Of a DNA stretch of 28,485 bases, positions 22,626 through 28,485 are shown piece by piece. Source of the stretch: an uncultured Collinsella sp. (GTDB lineage: Bacteria > Actinomycetota > Coriobacteriia > Coriobacteriales > Coriobacteriaceae). The stretch spans positions 1 to 28,485 of the forward strand of contig USHA01000019.1 in the NCBI GenBank assembly GCA_900554325.1, given 5' to 3'. The translations under genes and the position numbers were made by a program. The notes below the pieces were generated by a model. It was not told the DNA's origin. It saw only the letters and a program-made list of their open reading frames with translations, and searched no databases. How positions within the stretch are numbered: the first letter of the stretch is position 1; the number at the start of each line of letters is the position of its first letter.

Positions 22626-24092
22626 TTATTCCACGCGCTCTGACAGTCGATACTTGCGGTTGCGGCTCGTCGCCGGCGCCGTGGGCTCAAGCTCGCCTTG
22701 AGCAATGAGCGCGTTGACGCGCGACCTTACCTGGGAAATTGTAAGCCCCGTACGTTCTGCCAGCTCACGCGTCCCCAGCTCGCCGTAGTGTTTGAGTGCC
22801 GTCACAATTAAGCCCCCGCCATGATCGACCGGCTCGATCTTTGAACGGTAAAGTACGACCTTGAACCGATCGAACCCCGGGCAGAACAGGGGCTCGGCCA
22901 GACCATGCGCGCGCATGGCATCGATCATCATCGGGATGCCCGAGCCATTGCCCTCAGCCGGCGAACCTGCGCCATCCGGCAGCGGGACAATCGACATGAG
23001 TTTCACGAGCGTCGCGTTACGGCATCGGGAGCTGCCGTCAAACAAGTTCTCGCGAGTCTTTCCCCCGTAAAGGCCGCCAGGATTCGTCACCTCGACACGA
23101 TCGTCAAAGACGTCGACGGCAATCGATTGTCCACAGAACCGATCCCCGTATTCTCGATGGATTACGGCGTTGGCGATTGCCTCGCGCAGAACCTCCTCGG
23201 GAATCTCCAGCGAGTCGACACGCGAGACGCCTTGGACGGTCGAGGTTCGCCGCAAATTCTTGGCGACGGCCGCGACAGCATCCGAGATCATTTCGCCCAA
23301 CGTTCCCTCACAGATTGTGCGGTCCATGAACCTCAGCGACCCCGCCATGCCCTTCTGAGTTCCCGCATGGACAGCCACGTCAATGAAGAGCTTGGGATAG
23401 AACTGCTGAGGGTAGGTGCCCACAACTAGGAGTCCAGCCTTGGTGACATTGCCCTGGGAATCAAGGATATTTAGGCGCTCCAGCTTCGTTTGTTTGTCCG
23501 GCGCGCCGCGCATTGCCCGGGGCGTCAACGAAAAAGCCCGATCTATCGTACGGTCGACCAGCGTCTCGTCGAGATTGTCCGCGCCCGCACCCGCCACCGC
23601 GTCCCGATCGCTCGGAGTCGCTCGACCGTATGACGCCAATGTGAGCACCTCGGTCGATGAAAGCGGCACATCTTTGTCATCGATGCGCTTGTAGCTGCCG
23701 CCCTGGGCGCCCCGCTCTATGACATAGCAGGGCTTGCTCGACGGATCGAGCTCCTCAATCGTAATGACGAGAACGATGACGCCCTGAAGCTCCACTCGCT
23801 CGATCGTGTATTTAGGCGGATTGGCCAGCTTTCCTCGACCGCCCGCATCACCCATGCCTGACACAAATTGGTTGAGCACTTTCTCGGTCTCGAAGTTCTC
23901 AACCGGGACAAAACCTGCGCGCTCACTCACTCCGAGCACGATGATTCCGCCGGCAGTGTTCGCGAATGCGCTCACCGTTTCCCACACATCGCGGGAAAGC
24001 GTCGTGGCGCTCTCCTTCACTTCGACGTTAAGATCATCCGAGCCCATACGCCTTAAAGACTCAAGCAGACCGGTCAGCTCGTTTTCGTTCAT
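22626..24092 (-). CDS. AlbA_2 (Schlafen-type) ATP-binding putative regulator
   Basis: A 488-residue protein of the group annotated as ATP-binding or RecG-like transcriptional regulators. The N-terminal AlbA_2/Schlafen domain (about 5-130) shows NVEVKESATTLSRDVWETVSAFAN and GGIIVLGVSE. The GHKL-type ATPase segment shows REAIANAVIHREYG and IAVDVFDDRVEVTNPGGLYGG (about 290-345). A winged helix closes the protein (ELGTRELAERTGLTISQVRSR, about 430-455). The ATG at 24092 follows AAAGGA with seven bases between; the GTG two codons earlier is too close to the SD. The upstream region is rich in dyads, consistent with autoregulation. Related proteins occur in defence islands and here it lies beside an R-M pair. 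Its molecular target is unknown. Confidence 0.85.
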   Translation of the reverse strand: MNENELTGLLESLRRMGSDDLNVEVKESATTLSRDVWETVSAFANTAGGIIVLGVSERAGFVPVENFETEKVLNQFVSGMGDAGGRGKLANPPKYTIERVELQGVIVLVITIEELDPSSKPCYVIERGAQGGSYKRIDDKDVPLSSTEVLTLASYGRATPSDRDAVAGAGADNLDETLVDRTIDRAFSLTPRAMRGAPDKQTKLERLNILDSQGNVTKAGLLVVGTYPQQFYPKLFIDVAVHAGTQKGMAGSLRFMDRTICEGTLGEMISDAVAAVAKNLRRTSTVQGVSRVDSLEIPEEVLREAIANAVIHREYGDRFCGQSIAVDVFDDRVEVTNPGGLYGGKTRENLFDGSSRCRNATLVKLMSIVPLPDGAGSPAEGNGSGIPMMIDAMRAHGLAEPLFCPGFDRFKVVLYRSKIEPVDHGGGLIVTALKHYGELGTRELAERTGLTISQVRSRVNALIAQGELEPTAPATSRNRKYRLSERVE

Positions 24093-24149
24093 CTGCACGT
24101 CCTTTCGCTCGGTCCTGCGGAGAATGCCGCGGATAGATTTCCCTCGTCT

Positions 24150-24199
24150 CTCAGTTATCTCTCTATCTCTCGGCTTAGAGATAAGAGATAGATAGAGAT
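24150..24199. repeat. TATCTCT/AGAGATA palindromic cluster
   Basis: ATCTCTCTATCTCT (24157-24170) faces AGAGATAGATAGAGAT (24184-24199), an imperfect hairpin with a two-base insertion. CTCAGTTATCTCTC at 24150-24163 is repeated exactly at 24291-24304. It lies in the leader of the AlbA_2 gene and could be a multi-site operator or an RNA hairpin. Confidence 0.55.
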
Positions 24200-24221
24200 G
24201 GAATGTCTACCATTTGCTTCA

Positions 24222-24249
24222 TTTATACATATTTTTGCTGGTAGAACAA
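24222..24249 (-). promoter_or_regulatory. promoter of the AlbA_2 gene
   Basis: On the minus strand TTGTTC (24244-24249), a 16-base spacer and TATAAA (24222-24227). The whole box is framed by the inverted repeat TCTACCA (24206-24212) and TGGTAGA (24239-24245). The transcript would start near 24215 and run through the TATCTCT cluster. Confidence 0.5.
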
Positions 24250-24251
24250 TC

Positions 24252-24268
24252 GGTATTGAGACAATACC
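24252..24268. promoter_or_regulatory. operator-like dyad upstream of the -35
   Basis: GGTATTG-AGA-CAATACC is a perfect 7-bp dyad. Outer bases CAATC and GATTG extend the symmetry with a two-base slip. It abuts the -35 of the AlbA_2 promoter, a typical regulator site position. Confidence 0.5.
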
Positions 24269-24290
24269 ATGATTGCCCGTCTCTTTGCTG

Positions 24291-24356
24291 CTCAGTTATC
24301 TCTCATAATTTTCTCTCATCTTCCTGTCATCTCTCATATTAGAGACGAATGAGAGA
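24291..24356. repeat. second CTCAGTTATCTCTC copy with ATGAGAGA dyad
   Basis: It begins with the exact repeat of 24150-24163 and contains TCTCTCAT (24330-24337) facing ATGAGAGA (24349-24356), with further TCTCTCAT at 24300-24305 and 24313-24319. The composition is pyrimidine-rich on one side and purine-rich on the other. Confidence 0.45.
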
Positions 24357-24376
24357 CGAGAGATACGCGAGTGATG

Positions 24377-24524
24377 GACGAGCGAGGATTTTCGGACGGT
24401 CGGATATCGAGAGTGGATATTTGGACGGTTTTTGGGGCTTTTGCGGCAAATTCCGTCCAAATATCCACTCTCGTTCGATAGGTATCCGGAAATCCTCGCT
24501 CGTCCGTCCGAATATCCACTCTCG
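24377..24524. repeat. nested palindrome built from five copies of a 19-bp motif
   Basis: The core motif is CGAG(A/C)G(A/T)GGAT(A/T)TT(C/T)GGAC. Copies lie at 24379-24397 and 24408-24426 (+), and at 24455-24473, 24485-24502 and 24506-24524 (-). The first four give an exactly symmetric structure: 20-bp outer arms (24377-24396 and 24485-24504, 19/20 paired), 11-base gaps on each side, 21-bp perfect inner arms (24408-24428 and 24453-24473), and a 24-base loop. Possible roles are a cruciform regulatory site, an iteron-like protein-binding array, or a repeat element. Confidence 0.85.
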
Positions 24525-24631
24525 TTTGGCGAGTGTCCAATTTTCCACGCACGTGCGGCGGGCACGCGGGACCTATGCCCAATCCGGCTGCATCGTCTCC
24601 AGTTCGCCGCAGGGTCGCGGCCCCATATGGG

Positions 24632-24637
24632 TATACT
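24632..24637 (+). promoter_or_regulatory. -10 box of the M16 protease gene
   Basis: TATACT, 58 bases before the ATG at 24690. The -35 region is GC-rich and does not match consensus. Confidence 0.4.
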
Positions 24638-24689
24638 CTCGTGGATTCGACTCGATTCGCCCCCGCTGGGGCGTCAAAGGAGACTGCAT

Positions 24690-27600
24690 ATGCCCACCAC
24701 CTCAACCGACCCGCGCGCCGCAGCCGCTGCACTGCTGGTGCCCGGCACTACCTGCCACGGCTTTGCCGTCGAGCGCCGCGAGACCGTGCCCGAGCTCGAC
24801 TCGGACGCTTACGTGCTGCGACACACTGCCTCGGGCGCTCGCCTGCTGTACCTGGCGTGCGACGACGAGAACAAGGCCTTTGCCATTGGCTTTAAGACGC
24901 CGCCGGCCGATTCCACCGGCGTGTTCCATATTCTTGAGCACTCGGTGCTGTGCGGATCGGCCAAGTTTCCCGTCAAGGAGCCGTTCGTGGACCTGATCAA
25001 GAGCTCCATGCAGACGTTCCTCAACGCCATGACCTACCCCGACAAGACCATCTACCCCGTTGCCACCACCAACGAGCAGGATCTGTACAACCTGATGGAC
25101 GTGTACCTGGACGCGGTGTTCAACCCGGCCATCTATACCAAGCCCACCATTTTTGAGCAGGAGGGCTGGCACTACGAACTGGACCTGCCGGAGGGCGACG
25201 GCGACAGCAGCGCCGCGAGCCTGCACGAGGGCACGCTGCGTTATAACGGCGTGGTGTTCAACGAGATGAAGGGCGCGCTGTCCGACCCCATGAGTGTGCT
25301 GGACGATGCCGTCAACGCCGCGCTCTATCCCGACACCGCCTATGCACACGAGAGCGGTGGCGACCCGCGCGCGATTCCCGCGCTCACCTACGAGCAGTTC
25401 CTGGACACGCACGCGCGCCACTACAATCCTTCCAACTCCTACATCACGCTCTACGGCGACCTAGATGTGGACCGCGCGCTGGCCTTTTTGGACAAGCGCT
25501 ATCTGTCGCAGCCGAGTGCCGCGAGCCGCCGCATGGACGCAGCCGTTGCCGCCGGCGAGGACCCGTCCGCGCTGGCACCCAATCCGCTGGACGTGCAGGA
25601 GCCTGTGACCTGCGAGTATAAGCGCGTCGAGATGGCCACCACGCCCGAGAACGCCTTGGTGGGCCTGGGTCTGGTGCTGGGCAGCGCGCTCGACCGCAAG
25701 CGCACGATCGCGGCGGATATCCTGTTCGAGGCGCTGCTGGGCTCCAACGAAGCGCCGGTTAAGAAGGCCATTCTGGCCGCCGGCCTGGGCGGCAACGTGG
25801 TGAGCTACACCGCGGCCGAAAGCCTGCAGCCCTACGAGCTCATCATGCTGCAAAACGCGCAGCCCGGCGTGGCGCGCGAGCTACGTCGCGTGTTCCAGGA
25901 CGCCTGCCGCGACCTGTGTGAGCACGGCGTTCCGCGCGAGCGCCTGGAAGCCATCATCAGCAGCAACGAATACGACCTGCGCCAGCGCGACTACGGTATC
26001 GCCGACGGCGTGGCCATTGCGTGCGACGCGCTGAGCACCTGGCTCTACGATGACGACGCCGCGACGCTGGCGCTCAAGTACGGCCCGGTGTACGAGGAGC
26101 TGCGTGGCGAGCTGGATGGCAGCTACTTTGAGGACCTGCTGCGCGAGCTGGTGCTGCAGAACGATCACATGGCACTGGTCGAGCTGGTGCCGGTGGACGC
26201 CACCGAGGGTTCGGAGGGTGCCGAGGCCGCCGAGCTGGCAGCCAAGCGGGACGCCATGACCGATGCCGAGCTGGCCGACGTGGTCGAGCGCACGGCAGCA
26301 CTGCGTGCCGCACAGGAGGCGGAAGACACACCCGAGGCCAAGGCCACACTGCCGCGTCTGCGCGTGTCCGACATTGGCGAGGCGCGCCCCGAGCCGCCGC
26401 TGGTCGTGGACACGACCGCGCCCATCCCCTGCCTGCGCCACGGCATCCCCACCAACCGTCTGGCCTACGCCATGCAGTATTTCGACCTGAGCTGCGTCGC
26501 GTTTGAGGATCTGCCCTATGTGACGCTGCTCTGCCGCCTGCTCAAGCAGCTGCCCACACGCGAGCATTCGGCCGAGGAGCTCGACAATTTACTTGCCGGC
26601 AAACTGGGCTTTTTGAGCTTTACGACCGAGGTCATGACGCAGCCCGAAGTGGACGGCGTGCGCCCCTACTTGCTGGTGAGCGCCGGCGCCCTGTCCGAAA
26701 AGATCGACGCGCTGGCGAGCCTACCGCGCGAGGTGTGGTCGAGCACATTGCTGGCGGACGCCGATGCCGACCGCGTGCGCGACGTGCTCACGCAGATTCG
26801 TATTGGGCTTGAGCAGGGCTTTATCAACAACGGCCACTCGGCGGCGCTCGGTCGCGCGATGAGCTACAGCTCGCCTTCGGCCGTGGTGCGTGAGCAGCTC
26901 TCGGGCGTAGACTTCTACCAGTTCCTGCGCGATTTGCTCGACCACTTTGACGAGCGCCTGGACGGCCTGCGTGCCAAGCTTGCCGAGCTGGCAGGCCGCA
27001 TCTTTGTGGCCGACGGCTGCCTGGCGAGCTTTACCGGCAGCGATGAGGACTTTAACGCGTACTGGGCCGCCGCGGGCGACTTGGGACTGGGAGCTGGCGA
27101 CGGCGCCGATGCCGGCCGCGACGCGCTCGTGGTGCCGACGCCGTGCGACCGCCACGAGGCTTTTGTCATCCCCAGCGACATCTGCTTTGCCGCGCGTGCG
27201 TGCGATCCGCGTCGCCTGGGCATTGACGTGACGGGCGCCTGGGCCGTGGCTGCCAACGCGCTCTCCTACGATTACCTGTGGAACGAGATTCGCGTGAAGG
27301 GCGGTGCGTACGGCTGCGGATTCCGCGCAGCCGGCGAGCGCCAGGCGGCGTTCTACACCTACCGCGACCCGGCAATCGATCCTTCGATTGAGCGCGTGGA
27401 GCGCGCAGGCGAATGGCTCGGCAGCTTTGAGCCCGACGAGGCCGCCTTTGAGGGCTTTATCGTGAGCTGCGTGAGCGGCATGGACGCGCCCGTGAAGCCG
27501 TACACGCTCACCAAGCGCCGCAACACGACCTACCTGGCCGGGCTCGATCCGCACGCACGCGAGGAGCGCCGCGCCCAGATGCTCGCCGCTACGCCCGGTG

Positions 27601-27725
27601 AGCTGCGCTCGCTCGGCGCCGATGTGACGCGCATCGCAGCCGAGTCGCCCACCTGCGTCTTTGGCGGCCGAGACGTCATCGCCAAGAGCAACGCCGGCTT
27701 TAACGTAGTCGACCTGATGGCATAA
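24690..27725 (+). CDS. M16 family metalloprotease (PreP/Cym1-like)
   Basis: A 1011-residue peptidase of the M16C (presequence protease) type, which degrades peptides in a closed chamber formed by two halves of one chain. The inverted zinc motif HxxEH is HILEH (His80, Glu83, His84) in GVFHILEHSVLCGS. The distal glutamate is expected at Glu192 in FNEMKGALSD. FPVKEPFVDLIKSSMQTFLNAMTYPDKTIYP is the conserved following block. The second half begins near residue 555 after an acidic linker and contains VKGGAYGCGFRA near the C-terminus. The length is typical for the family. The ATG at 24690 follows AAAGGAG; the frame is open further upstream through the palindrome, but that part is repeat sequence. 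The gene is monocistronic and has very high GC. Confidence 0.93.
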   Translation: MPTTSTDPRAAAAALLVPGTTCHGFAVERRETVPELDSDAYVLRHTASGARLLYLACDDENKAFAIGFKTPPADSTGVFHILEHSVLCGSAKFPVKEPFVDLIKSSMQTFLNAMTYPDKTIYPVATTNEQDLYNLMDVYLDAVFNPAIYTKPTIFEQEGWHYELDLPEGDGDSSAASLHEGTLRYNGVVFNEMKGALSDPMSVLDDAVNAALYPDTAYAHESGGDPRAIPALTYEQFLDTHARHYNPSNSYITLYGDLDVDRALAFLDKRYLSQPSAASRRMDAAVAAGEDPSALAPNPLDVQEPVTCEYKRVEMATTPENALVGLGLVLGSALDRKRTIAADILFEALLGSNEAPVKKAILAAGLGGNVVSYTAAESLQPYELIMLQNAQPGVARELRRVFQDACRDLCEHGVPRERLEAIISSNEYDLRQRDYGIADGVAIACDALSTWLYDDDAATLALKYGPVYEELRGELDGSYFEDLLRELVLQNDHMALVELVPVDATEGSEGAEAAELAAKRDAMTDAELADVVERTAALRAAQEAEDTPEAKATLPRLRVSDIGEARPEPPLVVDTTAPIPCLRHGIPTNRLAYAMQYFDLSCVAFEDLPYVTLLCRLLKQLPTREHSAEELDNLLAGKLGFLSFTTEVMTQPEVDGVRPYLLVSAGALSEKIDALASLPREVWSSTLLADADADRVRDVLTQIRIGLEQGFINNGHSAALGRAMSYSSPSAVVREQLSGVDFYQFLRDLLDHFDERLDGLRAKLAELAGRIFVADGCLASFTGSDEDFNAYWAAAGDLGLGAGDGADAGRDALVVPTPCDRHEAFVIPSDICFAARACDPRRLGIDVTGAWAVAANALSYDYLWNEIRVKGGAYGCGFRAAGERQAAFYTYRDPAIDPSIERVERAGEWLGSFEPDEAAFEGFIVSCVSGMDAPVKPYTLTKRRNTTYLAGLDPHAREERRAQMLAATPGELRSLGADVTRIAAESPTCVFGGRDVIAKSNAGFNVVDLMA

Positions 27726-27738
27726 CCACAGCAAGCAA

Positions 27739-27775
27739 AACCGCCACAAAGGGGACAGGTACCTTTGTGGCGGTT
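27739..27775. repeat. hairpin repeat with compensated stem, orientation 1, likely terminator
   Basis: AACCGCCACAAAGG (27739-27752) pairs perfectly with CCTTTGTGGCGGTT (27762-27775). Compared with the other copies, the A-T pair is changed to G-C in both arms, while the loop GGACAGGTA keeps the family core. It lies 13 bases after the protease stop. Confidence 0.8.
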
Positions 27776-27819
27776 CGAACACTTGTTCTATACGTACATG
27801 TGTTCTATAGTATGGGTGA

Positions 27820-27856
27820 TTGCTTCGGGATTAAATTGCAACTATAATATAGTTGC
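27820..27856 (+). promoter_or_regulatory. hicAB promoter with overlapping operator
   Basis: TTGCTT (27820-27825), a 17-base spacer and TATAAT (27843-27848) form a strong promoter. The -10 lies inside the palindrome GCAACTATA-A-TATAGTTGC (27838-27856, perfect 9-bp arms). This is the layout of an autoregulated toxin-antitoxin operator, presumably bound by HicB. GTTCTATA is repeated at 27785-27792 and 27802-27809, upstream of the -35. Confidence 0.75.
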
Positions 27857-27871
27857 GGGATGTGAGGCAGG

Positions 27872-28135
27872 ATGGCTCGGATCGACAAACTCATCGCCCA
27901 GCTGCTTAGCTGTCCTTCAACGTATAGATTTGCTGACTTTCTTAAAGTTATGGCTTCATATGGCTTTGAAATGGACAACAAAGGCAGGACATCCGGATCG
28001 CGCATTCGCTTCTACAGGCCATCGGACGGCAGAATGTTCGTGATGCACGCACCCCATCCATCTGACGAATTGACGGCGGGAACCATCCGAAACATCGTTC
28101 GATTTCTACAAGATGTCGGAGGCAGCCATGAGTAA
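27872..28135 (+). CDS. hicA: HicA-type mRNA interferase toxin
   Basis: An 87-residue HicA-like toxin, a small double-stranded-RNA-binding-fold RNase that cleaves mRNA when free of HicB. It shows FADFLKVMASYGFEMDNK and GSRIRFYRPSDGRMFVMHAPHPSDEL, ending in TIRNIVRFLQDVG. The usual catalytic GSHH is GSR here, as in the subfamily with the downstream HAPHP histidines, so activity is plausible but not certain. The ATG follows GTGAGGCAGG. The 3' end overlaps hicB by eight bases, so the pair is translationally coupled. Toxin-first order is typical of hicAB. Composition is lower in GC than the protease gene before it. Confidence 0.88.
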   Translation: MARIDKLIAQLLSCPSTYRFADFLKVMASYGFEMDNKGRTSGSRIRFYRPSDGRMFVMHAPHPSDELTAGTIRNIVRFLQDVGGSHE

Positions 28136-28457
28136 CGTTTTGGCTTACAAGGGTTATTTCGCCCCGGTCGAGTTCGATGCCGAACAGCACGTGCTGACAG
28201 GTATGGTCGCCGGCATTAGGGACGCAATTGTATTTGAAGGCTCCACGGTTGAAGAAGTGGAGCGATGCTTCCACGACGCCGTCGACGATTACCTTGAGTT
28301 TTGTGCCGAAAAGGGCAAGGAACCCGAGCGGGCTTTTAAGGGCTCGTTCAACGTAAGAACGGGCTCTGAGCTCCACAAGCAAGCAGCGCTGGCAGCGGCA
28401 AAGAAGGGTGAGTCACTCAATAAGTTTGTGACTGAAGCGATCGCTGCGGCGCTGTGA
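28128..28457 (+). CDS. hicB: HicB-type antitoxin
   Basis: A 109-residue HicB antitoxin. The N-terminal partial RNase H-like domain has YKGYFAPVEFDAEQHVLTG and TVEEVERCFHDAVDDYLEFC. The C-terminal ribbon-helix-helix is RTGSELHKQAALAAAKKGES followed by LNKFVTEAIAAAL, which binds the operator. The ATG at 28128 is chosen because GGAGG lies five bases upstream; the in-frame ATG at 28113 has none. It completes the module; the last 28 bases of the window after it show nothing. Confidence 0.9.
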   Translation: MSNVLAYKGYFAPVEFDAEQHVLTGMVAGIRDAIVFEGSTVEEVERCFHDAVDDYLEFCAEKGKEPERAFKGSFNVRTGSELHKQAALAAAKKGESLNKFVTEAIAAAL

Positions 28458-28485
28458 AGCCAACGTCGAGTCGAAGCCGCCACAC

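Noticed and set aside
24377..24524. CRISPR array
   Set aside because: The copies lie on both strands with uneven spacing and no unique spacers of constant length, and there are no cas genes.
24349..24689. Longer N-terminus of the M16 protease through the palindrome
   Set aside because: The upstream frame encodes repeat-derived residues, while a proper SD precedes the ATG at 24690 and family similarity begins there.

Overview
The window looks like a chromosomal segment from a high-GC actinomycete of class Coriobacteriia, most likely Collinsella or a close relative. This is inferred from GC-rich coding bias, typical SD-led starts (including GTG and TTG), a DUF4012 protein beside glmM, an ATP-type PEP carboxykinase, and many short intergenic palindromes. 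No rRNA or species marker is present, so the genus is not proven.

Layout. 1-280: left edge with a 123-bp element bounded by perfect 18-bp inverted repeats. 281-3613: a divergent pair, a polysaccharide flippase-like protein (-) and an L-lactate permease (+). 3615-8560: a + strand series of metabolic and regulatory genes (pckA, a B3/B4-domain protein, a MarR regulator, a DegV protein, a small MGMT-fold protein) separated by hairpin repeats that also look like terminators. 8642-11000: a possible small RNA, then a minus-strand aminoacyl-tRNA synthetase ORF under a T-box leader. That ORF is a chimera: its first ~320 residues are PheS and the rest is the C-terminal part of TrpS, joined at the hexapeptide GIDPEK. 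11111-17611: M32 carboxypeptidase, a bidirectional terminator, then (-) DUF4012 protein plus glmM, and a DMT exporter. 17843-18944: tRNA-Val(GAC) with clear promoter and terminator, and a DUF5710 zinc-ribbon-like protein. 19000-24092: accessory region with a divergent Sau3AI-like endonuclease and C5-cytosine methyltransferase (a GATC restriction-modification pair), an unrecognised 163-residue protein, and an AlbA_2/Schlafen-type ATP-binding regulator. 24093-24689: repeat-dense control region with operators and five copies of a 19-bp motif, four of them forming a nested palindrome. 24690-27725: a PreP-like M16 metalloprotease. 27739-28457: a hairpin repeat and a hicAB toxin-antitoxin module.

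The three most notable points are the pheS-trpS chimera (genomic deletion or assembly artefact; either way it lacks essential parts of both enzymes), the family of hairpins sharing a GGGGAC core whose stems vary while the core is kept and whose orientation flips, and the nested palindrome between the AlbA_2 gene and the protease. The defence-type genes (R-M pair, AlbA_2 regulator, hicAB) all lie in the right third of the window.
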